The notes under the pieces are model-generated. The model worked only from the letters and a program-made list of their open reading frames with translations, did no database searches and was not told where the DNA came from. A stretch of DNA of 64,000 bases. Source: Volvox africanus (Eukaryota; Chlorophyta; Chlorophyceae; Chlamydomonadales; Volvocaceae). The stretch lies in the NCBI GenBank assembly GCA_030268105.1, contig BSDZ01000091.1:62001-126000 (forward strand), written 5' to 3'. Made by a program: the position numbers and the translations under genes. Within the stretch, counting starts at the first letter, position 1. Each line of letters opens with the position of its first letter. Positions 22,105 to 32,834 of this stretch are shown here, in pieces.

Positions 22105-22407
22105 TGTTAAGTCTTGGACGGTGCAAACATTGGTTGCCACAACCTTGGAACTGCCCTAGAGAAGGAGCTCGGAGCTGTCCTAGAGAAGGAGCTTGGAACT
22201 GTCCTAGAGTTAAGTGGAGCCATCCGAGAGGACAACCAGGCGGAACCCTTGGAATAGCTAACAGCAGGCAATAATAGTATTTAAGGGTGCATAAACTCTG
22301 CAATAGTCACCCAACAGCTAGCAATCGTCTAGTGTCTTATACATCTGACCTCCTCTGACCTCTGTAATACTTCATAGCAGCTTTATACTTCCTTTATCTC
22401 CTTAACA
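22105..22407 (+). repeat. copia-1 5' LTR (copy 2)
   Basis: 303 bp, TGTTAAG...CTTAACA, with the GGTGC variant otherwise seen only in 3' LTRs. This suggests the unit at the array edge derives from a different parental LTR. Confidence 0.95.
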
Positions 22408-22420
22408 GGTTATGAGCCCC
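22408..22420 (+). promoter_or_regulatory. Primer binding site (copy 2)
   Basis: GGTTATGAGCCCC flush with the LTR, complementary to the initiator tRNA-Met anticodon arm as in copy 1. Confidence 0.8.
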
Positions 22421-22451
22421 GCCTGGGCGCTCTGAGAGAACCAAGAACAAC

Positions 22452-25400
22452 ATGGGCAAGGACAAGTTGGCTGAACCCCTCGATCTCAACAACTACTCTA
22501 CCTGGGCCTATCGGTTTGAGAACTTGTGTGCTGAGCATAACTTGAACAGGGCGCTGTTGACTGAGCCGGTTACAGATGAAGAGGTCGCTGCATCGGAGCG
22601 AGTGAAGACTCTGCTGGTGAAGAATGTGAAGGACTGCCATCTGCCGGTCATCAAGGCATCGCCGAACGCCAAAATGGCGTGGGATGGCCTTGCTGCGATT
22701 TTTGCCGCCAACAACCATGCCCGCAGATCTCAGCTGCGTCAGGAGTATACTAAGCTGGCGATGAAGAAGGGAGAGGCCCTGCCGGTGTACCTTGCAAGAG
22801 TGCGGGAGCTACACACAGATCTGCTGAAGGTGGGCCAGGCCACCAGTGAACAAGACATGACGTATGCAATGCTGACGGGTCTACCTCAGAAGTATGAGGT
22901 GATAGTGTCGATTTTGACGACACAGTCTGGCGAGCTTACGCTGTCTAGTGCAACCGCACAACTGCTGGCGTTCGAAGCTAGGGTAGGGAGCATGCATGAG
23001 GCCTCTACCAGCTCGTCTGCTTTTGTCAGTGCGGGTAGGGGAAGCTCAGCCACAGGAAGTGCGCCCCGACGTGGAGGAAGCCACGTCCGCGGCGGATCAC
23101 GGGAGCCACTGCAGTGCTGGAACTGTGGAAAGCCCGGGCATCTGGAGAGGGGGTGCACTGCCCCCAGGATGGCTCAGAGGTCTGGCTCATGGAGCTCGGC
23201 GCCTAGAGGACCCGGTTATGGGTCAGGCGGCCTGGAGCGCACAAGAATGGGCGGCCATGGAGAGGCCGCGGGCGGGCCCAGCTTGGGGAGCGACCGCCGA
23301 GGTTATGGCCGGCACGACCATGTGGACGGTGCCGGCGACAGGGGCAATGCTAGCCCGAGGAACTTTGCCTTTGTGGCATCTGGGTCTGACCGCCTGAAAG
23401 GTTGGTACCTGGATTCTGGTGCATCTCATCATCTGACATATGATGCAGATCAGATAGTGGACGTCCGCGAGCTGGCGGAGTCAGAAAAGTTTGAGATCCT
23501 GAGTGTGAACGGGGGGATCATCAGGCCCACAGCGGTAGGGACTCTGAGGCTTATCCCCGGGGTCAATATGCATGCACGGGTGACGGTGGAAGAGGTGTAT
23601 CTTGTTCCTGACAGCTTTGCAAATGTGCTGTCAGTTGCTGCCCTGGATAAGCAGGGTGGGTCAGTTTGCTTTGAGGATGGCCAAGTCACTATGCGCAAGG
23701 GTGGTGAGAAGATTCTGACGGGCCAGCGCTTGGGCGACCTGTATGCCCTATCATGTTTTTCGATTCCCAGGTCTGCTTCCAGGTTGAGATACACCCAGCC
23801 TTTTGGTGGAGTGGCTCATGGGAAGTCTGCATCTGAATCAATGGACTTGTGGCACCGCCGGTATGGACACCTTGGCCTAGGTAATCTTGAGAGGTTGGTG
23901 GGTGAAGGCATGGTGTCAGGGGTGCGTTTTGCAAAGGAGCAGGTGAAGGGAGCCGGAGATGCGGGTGTGTGCGAGCCATGTGTGATGTCACGGCAGCGCC
24001 GAGGGCCCTTCCCATCAACTGGGCATAAGGTGGATCAACCACTAGCTCTTATTCATCTTGATGTTTGTGGTCCGATGCCTGAGCGAACACCAACGGGTTC
24101 CCTCTACCTAACTGTCTTGTTGGATGACTATACTGGTTTTTCGGCTGTAGCCTTTACACCTACCAAGGAAGCGGTGAAGGACAAGGTGATGACTATGGTG
24201 AATCAGCTGGAGACGTACAGTGGTTTTCGGGTCAAGGAGGTACGGTCTGATCAAGGGGGTGAGTTCATTAACAGTCCCCTGCAGGAGTTTTTCCGTACGA
24301 AAGGGATTCGGCATGGGCCTACGGTGGGGTATGCCCCCGAGCAGAATGGAGCTGCTGAGCGCTTGAATAGGACTCTGTTAGAGAAGATGCGTGCTCTATT
24401 GGCTGAGTCTCAACTTCCCCAATGCATGTGGGCTGAGGCTGTCTCTACGGCGAATTACCTTCGGAATATTTCACCTGTGTCCGGTCGGCCCTGCACCCCG
24501 TATGAAGCTTTCTCAGGGGAACATCCTGATGTGAGTCATCTGCGTGTGTTTGGATGTACGGCATATGTCCATATCCCCAAGGAGAAGCGCAATAAATTAG
24601 ATCCGGTAAGTCGCAAGGGTGTTCTGGTTGGGTACGGCGATGCAGGCCAGTACCGTATCCTTTTTTCAGACAATGTAGTGTCGGTGCACTCTGATGTCAC
24701 CTTTGATGAGCGGAATGTCGGTGTGAAAGCACAGCAAGCTAGTCGTGCAAAGAAGTCCGTAAGGTGGCGCAACCCCGTAGACAGTACGCCTGATTCTGAT
24801 AGTGATAGTGATGATGATGATGATAATGATGAGTGGGAACCGGCCCCTCACACCCAAGGTGGCGGATCCTCTACTGGTGCAGGAGGTTCAGGGGATAACA
24901 GCGGTGGACCAACAGGGGGTGGTGATGCTTCCGGCGCAGGTCCCTCGGGGAGTTCGTCCGGTGCTGGCCCCTCTGTGGGTGCTGCCGGTGCGAGTAACAA
25001 TTTTGAGTCTAGGTACCCTGTCCGTGATCGAAAACGGCCGTCCGAGTGGTGGCGCAGTGAGGACCCTAGGTCTGTTGCCGGCCGGGTCCATGTGGCTGCC
25101 GCAACCAAAGTGTCTGAGCCCAACACTTATGCTGAAGCAGTGTCTGGGGCGCAGGCCAGCGAGTGGAAAAGGGCTATGGATGACGAAATTAACTCTCAGT
25201 TGGCAAATGGAACCTGGACCTTAGAAACACCCCCGCCAGGCACGAAGCTTATTCCATGTCGCTGGGTGTATAAGGTGAAACACAATCCAGATGGTAGTGT
25301 TGAGCGGTTTAAAGCGCGCTTGGTCGCAAAAGGGTTTGTACAGCGCGAGGGGGTGGATTATGGTGAGCTCTTTGCGCCTACGTCCCGTAGCTCATCTTTT

Positions 25401-26654
25401 CGAGTCCTTTTAGCGGTTGCAGCGGCTAGAAAAATGCCCATTCACCAGCTAGATGTGACGACTGCGTTCTTGAATGGAGAACTGAAGGAGGATCTTTGGA
25501 TGGAGCAGCCACCGGGGTACGAGTCGGAAACTCCAGGCCTGGCCTGTCACCTGCATAAGTCCATCTATGGTCTAAAGCAGGCCCCACGGTGCTGGTATGA
25601 TAAGTTGTGTGAGAAGTTTGCCGAGATTGGGCTGTTCCCGTCTAAATCAGATCCGGCTATGTTTCTGAAGGTTGATGAAAGGGGAGTGGTGGTTGCATTG
25701 GTTCATGTGGATGATACGTGTGTGGCCTCAGATGATTTAGAATTGGTGCGGAAGGTGAAAGAGGCGATTGGTCAGTGCTTCAAGATTCGGGACCTAGGGG
25801 AGGCACGAGTATTTTTGGGCATGGATATTCGTCGAGAGAAGGATGGCGATATTGTGTTGAGTCAATCTCGTTATATTGAGCAGATTCTGGAGCGGCACAA
25901 CATGCTGGATGCCAAAGATCGGGCAACTCCTCTGGCAATGGGTACAAGGGCTGCCCCAGTGACTGATGATGAAGGCAAACTGCTGGAGGACCCAACGCCT
26001 TACCGAGCTCTGGTGGGAGAACTCAACTACCTTGCAGTGAGTACACGTCCCGACCTGGCCTATGCCCTGAGTGTGCTTTCCCGGTCCATGGCTAAGCCTA
26101 CCCGCGCTGCAATGAGTGCGGCAAAGGGAGTGCTGCGGTACCTGGCGGGTACTCGGGAGATGGGTCTTCGGTTTCCTGGCGGACAAGGGCTGCAGCTGGA
26201 TGGCTACAGTGATTCGGATTGGGCAGGAGACACAGTTACCCGCAGGTCAACAACTGGTTATGTTTTCCGAGTGAACGGTACTGCGATAAGTTGGAGCAGC
26301 CAGCTGCAGCGTACCGTGGCAGCATCATCAGTGGAGGCAGAGTATCAAGCTCTTTCCAGTGCGGTGAGAGAAGCCCTTTGGCTGTCAAAGCTGTCTGACG
26401 ATCTGAAGATCGGCACCTCCCCCTCGATTATTAAGGTGGATTCCCAGGGGGCGATGAATATCAGCAACAACCCTATGACGTCCCAGCGGTCCAAGCATAT
26501 TGATGTGATGCATCATCTAGTCAGAGAGCGGGTCGCAAGTGGGGAGGTTGAGCTTAGGTACTGCCCTACGGAGAAGATGGTGGCTGATGTGATGACGAAG
26601 GCCTTGGGTGAAGCCAAGTTCAAGTGGTGCCGTGCCTCCATGGGTGTAGTCTAG
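22452..26654 (+). CDS. copia-1 Gag-Pol polyprotein (copy 2)
   Basis: 1,400 codons, intact; the protein appears identical to that of copy 1 and all catalytic residues listed there are present (CCHC, DSGA, D/D-35-E, HVDD, DSD). Silent differences seen by eye from copy 1 are GCC to GCT at 23021 (private to this copy), GTC to GTA and ACT to ACG near 24780, and GCG to GCA near 25138; the last three are shared with copy 3. All the noted changes are synonymous. Confidence 0.97.
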   Translation: MGKDKLAEPLDLNNYSTWAYRFENLCAEHNLNRALLTEPVTDEEVAASERVKTLLVKNVKDCHLPVIKASPNAKMAWDGLAAIFAANNHARRSQLRQEYTKLAMKKGEALPVYLARVRELHTDLLKVGQATSEQDMTYAMLTGLPQKYEVIVSILTTQSGELTLSSATAQLLAFEARVGSMHEASTSSSAFVSAGRGSSATGSAPRRGGSHVRGGSREPLQCWNCGKPGHLERGCTAPRMAQRSGSWSSAPRGPGYGSGGLERTRMGGHGEAAGGPSLGSDRRGYGRHDHVDGAGDRGNASPRNFAFVASGSDRLKGWYLDSGASHHLTYDADQIVDVRELAESEKFEILSVNGGIIRPTAVGTLRLIPGVNMHARVTVEEVYLVPDSFANVLSVAALDKQGGSVCFEDGQVTMRKGGEKILTGQRLGDLYALSCFSIPRSASRLRYTQPFGGVAHGKSASESMDLWHRRYGHLGLGNLERLVGEGMVSGVRFAKEQVKGAGDAGVCEPCVMSRQRRGPFPSTGHKVDQPLALIHLDVCGPMPERTPTGSLYLTVLLDDYTGFSAVAFTPTKEAVKDKVMTMVNQLETYSGFRVKEVRSDQGGEFINSPLQEFFRTKGIRHGPTVGYAPEQNGAAERLNRTLLEKMRALLAESQLPQCMWAEAVSTANYLRNISPVSGRPCTPYEAFSGEHPDVSHLRVFGCTAYVHIPKEKRNKLDPVSRKGVLVGYGDAGQYRILFSDNVVSVHSDVTFDERNVGVKAQQASRAKKSVRWRNPVDSTPDSDSDSDDDDDNDEWEPAPHTQGGGSSTGAGGSGDNSGGPTGGGDASGAGPSGSSSGAGPSVGAAGASNNFESRYPVRDRKRPSEWWRSEDPRSVAGRVHVAAATKVSEPNTYAEAVSGAQASEWKRAMDDEINSQLANGTWTLETPPPGTKLIPCRWVYKVKHNPDGSVERFKARLVAKGFVQREGVDYGELFAPTSRSSSFRVLLAVAAARKMPIHQLDVTTAFLNGELKEDLWMEQPPGYESETPGLACHLHKSIYGLKQAPRCWYDKLCEKFAEIGLFPSKSDPAMFLKVDERGVVVALVHVDDTCVASDDLELVRKVKEAIGQCFKIRDLGEARVFLGMDIRREKDGDIVLSQSRYIEQILERHNMLDAKDRATPLAMGTRAAPVTDDEGKLLEDPTPYRALVGELNYLAVSTRPDLAYALSVLSRSMAKPTRAAMSAAKGVLRYLAGTREMGLRFPGGQGLQLDGYSDSDWAGDTVTRRSTTGYVFRVNGTAISWSSQLQRTVAASSVEAEYQALSSAVREALWLSKLSDDLKIGTSPSIIKVDSQGAMNISNNPMTSQRSKHIDVMHHLVRERVASGEVELRYCPTEKMVADVMTKALGEAKFKWCRASMGVV

Positions 26655-26676
26655 TGGGGTTTGCACCGAGGGGGCG

Positions 26677-26979
26677 TGTTAAGTCTTGGACGGTGCAAAC
26701 ATTGGTTGCCACAACCTTGGAACTGCCCTAGAGAAGGAGCTCGGAGCTGTCCTAGAGAAGGAGCTTGGAACTGTCCTAGAGTTAAGTGGAGCCATCCGAG
26801 AGGACAACCAGGCGGAACCCTTGGAATAGCTAACAGCAGGCAATAATAGTATTTAAGGGTGCATAAACTCTGCAATAGTCACCCAACAGCTAGCAATCGT
26901 CTAGTGTCTTATACATCTGACCTCCTCTGACCTCTGTAATACTTCATAGCAGCTTTATACTTCCTTTATCTCCTTAACA
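26677..26979 (+). repeat. copia-1 3' LTR (copy 2)
   Basis: 303 bp, identical by eye to the other 3' LTRs. Confidence 0.95.
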
Positions 26980-27959
26980 GCAGGGACCAAATAGGACACC
27001 TCTCATAGCATTGAGCAAACCTACGGTTGCAAACCTAGGGAATGTGAGCAACACTCATATATTTAAGAATGTCAGAGCAAGTAATACGGCCCATAATTTG
27101 TCGTATTGGGATCCCACGAATTCTCTGGTTGATTGGAACGTCCCTCTCCACTTTCCTGTCGACTTGTTGAGCTGGATAACGCTGTGGCGTTGACAGTGTT
27201 GTGGCTCCTGTTGCCCTGGCGGTTGTAGTTGCCATCTTGTCTGTTGCGTCTTATTTGGCCTGGAGGTTGTGGCATGCGTGGTGCGCGGCATTGTCGCGCG
27301 GTATGTCCATAATTTTCGCATAGTTGGCCTCAAAGTCACCCTCTGCATCGACTCATTTCTCAAAAGCCAATAGTTGAGCGCCCACGGTATCCAAATTGTA
27401 TTGGCCATTGACTGTCAGCGTGGTAACAATGACCGAGAATTTCTTCGGGAGTCCCACCAGTAGATTGTAGGTAACTTCCCGTTCGGTAACGGGGTGTCCC
27501 ACTTCCACCAAGTCCGTATATAGATTGCGGACGCGAGCCACATATAAGATAAGGGCTTCATTTTGTGCCATTTTAAGGGCTGACAGTTCAGCAACAAGCT
27601 GAGATTTTCTTGCGTCACTGCTTGCCGCAAAAACAGCCGCGAGCCTCTCCCATGCTCCCTTGGCGTTGGGCGCTGCTCTGATAATTGCCAAGTGATGATC
27701 TTGGACATTTTTGACAAGGATATTTCTGACCTTGTTTGACGCGGCGATGTCCTCGTCGGTCATTGGTTCGTTTCTCAGCCATCTATCCAGGTTGTTCTCT
27801 GGTATCATAGATTGGAATCTGAATGACCACGTAGCATAATTGCTCAGACCTAATGGGTCTGATAACCTATCCTTTCCCATTGTTGCGCGTTACAGTTCCC
27901 GATGTAGGCAGGCGATTATGGTCGTTGTTGACCAGAGGCGGCGGTCGCTGTGCTCCGTA
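26980..27959 (-). pseudogene. Antisense copia-2 gag fragment, short form
   Basis: Same 980-bp variant as at 950 (CTCAAAG filler, MIPENN, RNEPM). Gag start at 27880, TGA after 175 codons. Bounded on both sides by copia-1 LTRs. Confidence 0.85.
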
Positions 27960-28262
27960 TGTTAAGTCTTGGACGGTTCAAACATTGGTTGCCACAACCT
28001 TGGAACTGCCCTAGAGAAGGAGCTCGGAGCTGTCCTAGAGAAGGAGCTTGGAACTGTCCTAGAGTTAAGTGGAGCCATCCGAGAGGACAACCAGGCGGAA
28101 CCCTTGGAATAGCTAACAGCAGGCAATAATAGTATTTAAGGGTGCATAAACTCTGCAATAGTCACCCAACAGCTAGCAATCGTCTAGTGTCTTATACATC
28201 TGACCTCCTCTGACCTCTGTAATACTTCATAGCAGCTTTATACTTCCTTTATCTCCTTAACA
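27960..28262 (+). repeat. copia-1 5' LTR (copy 3)
   Basis: 303 bp, GGTTC variant, otherwise as in copy 1. Confidence 0.95.
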
Positions 28263-28275
28263 GGTTATGAGCCCC
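28263..28275 (+). promoter_or_regulatory. Primer binding site (copy 3)
   Basis: GGTTATGAGCCCC flush with the LTR, as in copy 1. Confidence 0.8.
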
Positions 28276-28306
28276 GCCTGGGCGCTCTGAGAGAACCAAG
28301 AACAAC

Positions 28307-31300
28307 ATGGGCAAGGACAAGTTGGCTGAACCCCTCGATCTCAACAACTACTCTACCTGGGCCTATCGGTTTGAGAACTTGTGTGCTGAGCATAACTTGA
28401 ACAGGGCGCTGTTGACTGAGCCGGTTACAGATGAAGAGGTCGCTGCATCGGAGCGAGTGAAGACTCTGCTGGTGAAGAATGTGAAGGACTGCCATCTGCC
28501 GGTCATCAAGGCATCGCCGAACGCCAAAATGGCGTGGGATGGCCTTGCTGCGATTTTTGCCGCCAACAACCATGCCCGCAGATCTCAGCTGCGTCAGGAG
28601 TATACTAAGCTGGCGATGAAGAAGGGAGAGGCCCTGCCGGTGTACCTTGCAAGAGTGCGGGAGCTACACACAGATCTGCTGAAGGTGGGCCAGGCCACCA
28701 GTGAACAAGACATGACGTATGCAATGCTGACGGGTCTACCTCAGAAGTATGAGGTGATAGTGTCGATTTTGACGACACAGTCTGGCGAGCTTACGCTGTC
28801 TAGTGCAACCGCACAACTGCTGGCGTTCGAAGCTAGGGTAGGGAGCATGCATGAGGCCTCTACCAGCTCGTCTGCCTTTGTCAGTGCGGGTAGGGGAAGC
28901 TCAGCCACAGGAAGTGCGCCCCGACGTGGAGGAAGCCACGTCCGCGGCGGATCACGGGAGCCACTGCAGTGCTGGAACTGTGGAAAGCCCGGGCATCTGG
29001 AGAGGGGGTGCACTGCCCCCAGGATGGCTCAGAGGTCTGGCTCATGGAGCTCGGCGCCTAGAGGACCCGGTTATGGGTCAGGCGGCCTGGAGCGCACAAG
29101 AATGGGCGGCCATGGAGAGGCCGCGGGCGGGCCCAGCTTGGGGAGCGACCGCCGAGGTTATGGCCGGCACGACCATGTGGACGGTGCCGGCGACAGGGGC
29201 AATGCTAGCCCGAGGAACTTTGCCTTTGTGGCATCTGGGTCTGACCGCCTGAAAGGTTGGTACCTGGATTCTGGTGCATCTCATCATCTGACATATGATG
29301 CAGATCAGATAGTGGACGTCCGCGAGCTGGCGGAGTCAGAAAAGTTTGAGATCCTGAGTGTGAACGGGGGGATCATCAGGCCCACAGCGGTAGGGACTCT
29401 GAGGCTTATCCCCGGGGTCAATATGCATGCACGGGTGACGGTGGAAGAGGTGTATCTTGTTCCTGACAGCTTTGCAAATGTGCTGTCAGTTGCTGCCCTG
29501 GATAAGCAGGGTGGGTCAGTTTGCTTTGAGGATGGCCAAGTCACTATGCGCAAGGGTGGTGAGAAGATTCTGACGGGCCAGCGCTTGGGCGACCTGTATG
29601 CCCTATCATGTTTTTCGATTCCCAGGTCTGCTTCCAGGTTGAGATACACCCAGCCTTTTGGTGGAGTGGCTCATGGGAAGTCTGCATCTGAATCAATGGA
29701 CTTGTGGCACCGCCGGTATGGACACCTTGGCCTAGGTAATCTTGAGAGGTTGGTGGGTGAAGGCATGGTGTCAGGGGTGCGTTTTGCAAAGGAGCAGGTG
29801 AAGGGAGCCGGAGATGCGGGTGTGTGCGAGCCATGTGTGATGTCACGGCAGCGCCGAGGGCCCTTCCCATCAACTGGGCATAAGGTGGATCAACCACTAG
29901 CTCTTATTCATCTTGATGTTTGTGGTCCGATGCCTGAGCGAACACCAACGGGTTCCCTCTACCTAACTGTCTTGTTGGATGACTATACTGGTTTTTCGGC
30001 TGTAGCCTTTACACCTACCAAGGAAGCGGTGAAGGACAAGGTGATGACTATGGTGAATCAGCTGGAGACGTACAGTGGTTTTCGGGTCAAGGAGGTACGG
30101 TCTGATCAAGGGGGTGAGTTCATTAACAGTCCCCTGCAGGAGTTTTTCCGTACGAAAGGGATTCGGCATGGGCCTACGGTGGGGTATGCCCCCGAGCAGA
30201 ATGGAGCTGCTGAGCGCTTGAATAGGACTCTGTTAGAGAAGATGCGTGCTCTATTGGCTGAGTCTCAACTTCCCCAATGCATGTGGGCTGAGGCTGTCTC
30301 TACGGCGAATTACCTTCGGAATATTTCACCTGTGTCCGGTCGGCCCTGCACCCCGTATGAAGCTTTCTCAGGGGAACATCCTGATGTGAGTCATCTGCGT
30401 GTGTTTGGATGTACGGCATATGTCCATATCCCCAAGGAGAAGCGCAATAAATTAGATCCGGTAAGTCGCAAGGGTGTTCTGGTTGGGTACGGCGATGCAG
30501 GCCAGTACCGTATCCTTTTTTCAGACAATGTAGTGTCGGTGCACTCTGATGTCACCTTTGATGAGCGGAATGTCGGTGTGAAAGCACAGCAAGCTAGTCG
30601 TGCAAAGAAGTCCGTAAGGTGGCGCAACCCCGTAGACAGTACGCCTGATTCTGATAGTGATAGTGATGATGATGATGATAATGATGAGTGGGAACCGGCC
30701 CCTCACACCCAAGGTGGCGGATCCTCTACTGGTGCAGGAGGTTCAGGGGATAACAGCGGTGGACCAACAGGGGGTGGTGATGCTTCCGGCGCAGGTCCCT
30801 CGGGGAGTTCGTCCGGTGCTGGCCCCTCTGTGGGTGCTGCCGGTGCGAGTAACAATTTTGAGTCTAGGTACCCTGTCCGTGATCGAAAACGGCCGTCCGA
30901 GTGGTGGCGCAGTGAGGACCCTAGGTCTGTTGCCGGCCGGGTCCATGTGGCTGCCGCAACCAAAGTGTCTGAGCCCAACACTTATGCTGAAGCAGTGTCT
31001 GGGGCGCAGGCCAGCGAGTGGAAAAGGGCTATGGATGACGAAATTAACTCTCAGTTGGCAAATGGAACCTGGACCTTAGAAACACCCCCGCCAGGCACGA
31101 AGCTTATTCCATGTCGCTGGGTGTATAAGGTGAAACACAATCCAGATGGTAGTGTTGAGCGGTTTAAAGCGCGCTTGGTCGCAAAAGGGTTTGTACAGCG
31201 CGAGGGGGTGGATTATGGTGAGCTCTTTGCGCCTACGTCCCGTAGCTCATCTTTTCGAGTCCTTTTAGCGGTTGCAGCGGCTAGAAAAATGCCCATTCAC

Positions 31301-32509
31301 CAGCTAGATGTGACGACTGCGTTCTTGAATGGAGAACTGAAGGAGGATCTTTGGATGGAGCAGCCACCGGGGTACGAGTCGGAAACTCCAGGCCTGGCCT
31401 GTCACCTGCATAAGTCCATCTATGGTCTAAAGCAGGCCCCACGGTGCTGGTATGATAAGTTGTGTGAGAAGTTTGCCGAGATTGGGCTGTTCCCGTCTAA
31501 ATCAGATCCGGCTATGTTTCTGAAGGTTGATGAAAGGGGAGTGGTGGTTGCATTGGTTCATGTGGATGATACGTGTGTGGCCTCAGATGATTTAGAATTG
31601 GTGCGGAAGGTGAAAGAGGCGATTGGTCAGTGCTTCAAGATTCGGGACCTAGGGGAGGCACGAGTATTTTTGGGCATGGATATTCGTCGAGAGAAGGATG
31701 GCGATATTGTGTTGAGTCAATCTCGTTATATTGAGCAGATTCTGGAGCGGCACAACATGCTGGATGCCAAAGATCGGGCAACTCCTCTGGCAATGGGTAC
31801 AAGGGCTGCCCCAGTGACTGATGATGAAGGCAAACTGCTGGAGGACCCAACGCCTTACCGAGCTCTGGTGGGAGAACTCAACTACCTTGCAGTGAGTACA
31901 CGTCCCGACCTGGCCTATGCCCTGAGTGTGCTTTCCCGGTCCATGGCTAAGCCTACCCGCGCTGCAATGAGTGCGGCAAAGGGAGTGCTGCGGTACCTGG
32001 CGGGTACTCGGGAGATGGGTCTTCGGTTTCCTGGCGGACAAGGGCTGCAGCTGGATGGCTACAGTGATTCGGATTGGGCAGGAGACACAGTTACCCGCAG
32101 GTCAACAACTGGTTATGTTTTCCGAGTGAACGGTACTGCGATAAGTTGGAGCAGCCAGCTGCAGCGTACCGTGGCAGCATCATCAGTGGAGGCAGAGTAT
32201 CAAGCTCTTTCCAGTGCGGTGAGAGAAGCCCTTTGGCTGTCAAAGCTGTCTGACGATCTGAAGATCGGCACCTCCCCCTCGATTATTAAGGTGGATTCCC
32301 AGGGGGCGATGAATATCAGCAACAACCCTATGACGTCCCAGCGGTCCAAGCATATTGATGTGATGCATCATCTAGTCAGAGAGCGGGTCGCAAGTGGGGA
32401 GGTTGAGCTTAGGTACTGCCCTACGGAGAAGATGGTGGCTGATGTGATGACGAAGGCCTTGGGTGAAGCCAAGTTCAAGTGGTGCCGTGCCTCCATGGGT
32501 GTAGTCTAG
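28307..32509 (+). CDS. copia-1 Gag-Pol polyprotein (copy 3)
   Basis: 1,400 codons, intact, protein apparently identical to copies 1 and 2. It shares the GTA/ACG/GCA silent variants with copy 2 but has the GCC codon of copies 1 and 4, so the variants sort as a mosaic among copies. Domain order and catalytic residues as in copy 1. Confidence 0.97.
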   Translation: MGKDKLAEPLDLNNYSTWAYRFENLCAEHNLNRALLTEPVTDEEVAASERVKTLLVKNVKDCHLPVIKASPNAKMAWDGLAAIFAANNHARRSQLRQEYTKLAMKKGEALPVYLARVRELHTDLLKVGQATSEQDMTYAMLTGLPQKYEVIVSILTTQSGELTLSSATAQLLAFEARVGSMHEASTSSSAFVSAGRGSSATGSAPRRGGSHVRGGSREPLQCWNCGKPGHLERGCTAPRMAQRSGSWSSAPRGPGYGSGGLERTRMGGHGEAAGGPSLGSDRRGYGRHDHVDGAGDRGNASPRNFAFVASGSDRLKGWYLDSGASHHLTYDADQIVDVRELAESEKFEILSVNGGIIRPTAVGTLRLIPGVNMHARVTVEEVYLVPDSFANVLSVAALDKQGGSVCFEDGQVTMRKGGEKILTGQRLGDLYALSCFSIPRSASRLRYTQPFGGVAHGKSASESMDLWHRRYGHLGLGNLERLVGEGMVSGVRFAKEQVKGAGDAGVCEPCVMSRQRRGPFPSTGHKVDQPLALIHLDVCGPMPERTPTGSLYLTVLLDDYTGFSAVAFTPTKEAVKDKVMTMVNQLETYSGFRVKEVRSDQGGEFINSPLQEFFRTKGIRHGPTVGYAPEQNGAAERLNRTLLEKMRALLAESQLPQCMWAEAVSTANYLRNISPVSGRPCTPYEAFSGEHPDVSHLRVFGCTAYVHIPKEKRNKLDPVSRKGVLVGYGDAGQYRILFSDNVVSVHSDVTFDERNVGVKAQQASRAKKSVRWRNPVDSTPDSDSDSDDDDDNDEWEPAPHTQGGGSSTGAGGSGDNSGGPTGGGDASGAGPSGSSSGAGPSVGAAGASNNFESRYPVRDRKRPSEWWRSEDPRSVAGRVHVAAATKVSEPNTYAEAVSGAQASEWKRAMDDEINSQLANGTWTLETPPPGTKLIPCRWVYKVKHNPDGSVERFKARLVAKGFVQREGVDYGELFAPTSRSSSFRVLLAVAAARKMPIHQLDVTTAFLNGELKEDLWMEQPPGYESETPGLACHLHKSIYGLKQAPRCWYDKLCEKFAEIGLFPSKSDPAMFLKVDERGVVVALVHVDDTCVASDDLELVRKVKEAIGQCFKIRDLGEARVFLGMDIRREKDGDIVLSQSRYIEQILERHNMLDAKDRATPLAMGTRAAPVTDDEGKLLEDPTPYRALVGELNYLAVSTRPDLAYALSVLSRSMAKPTRAAMSAAKGVLRYLAGTREMGLRFPGGQGLQLDGYSDSDWAGDTVTRRSTTGYVFRVNGTAISWSSQLQRTVAASSVEAEYQALSSAVREALWLSKLSDDLKIGTSPSIIKVDSQGAMNISNNPMTSQRSKHIDVMHHLVRERVASGEVELRYCPTEKMVADVMTKALGEAKFKWCRASMGVV

Positions 32510-32531
32510 TGGGGTTTGCACCGAGGGGGCG

Positions 32532-32834
32532 TGTTAAGTCTTGGACGGTGCAAACATTGGTTGCCACAACCTTGGAACTGCCCTAGAGAAGGAGCTCGGA
32601 GCTGTCCTAGAGAAGGAGCTTGGAACTGTCCTAGAGTTAAGTGGAGCCATCCGAGAGGACAACCAGGCGGAACCCTTGGAATAGCTAACAGCAGGCAATA
32701 ATAGTATTTAAGGGTGCATAAACTCTGCAATAGTCACCCAACAGCTAGCAATCGTCTAGTGTCTTATACATCTGACCTCCTCTGACCTCTGTAATACTTC
32801 ATAGCAGCTTTATACTTCCTTTATCTCCTTAACA
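32532..32834 (+). repeat. copia-1 3' LTR (copy 3)
   Basis: 303 bp, GGTGC variant. Confidence 0.95.

Larger units (their letters stand above)
22105..26979 (+). mobile_element. copia-1 copy 2, complete
   Basis: 4,875 bp, same structure and domains as copy 1. It opens the second copia-1 array. Both LTRs have GGTGC near the start, unlike copies 1, 3 and 4, whose 5' LTRs have GGTTC. Flanks CCGTA and GCAGG; no target duplication. Confidence 0.97.
27960..32834 (+). mobile_element. copia-1 copy 3, complete
   Basis: 4,875 bp, exactly 5,855 bp downstream of copy 2. Same structure; 5' LTR has GGTTC, 3' LTR has GGTGC. Flanks CCGTA and GCAGG. Confidence 0.97.
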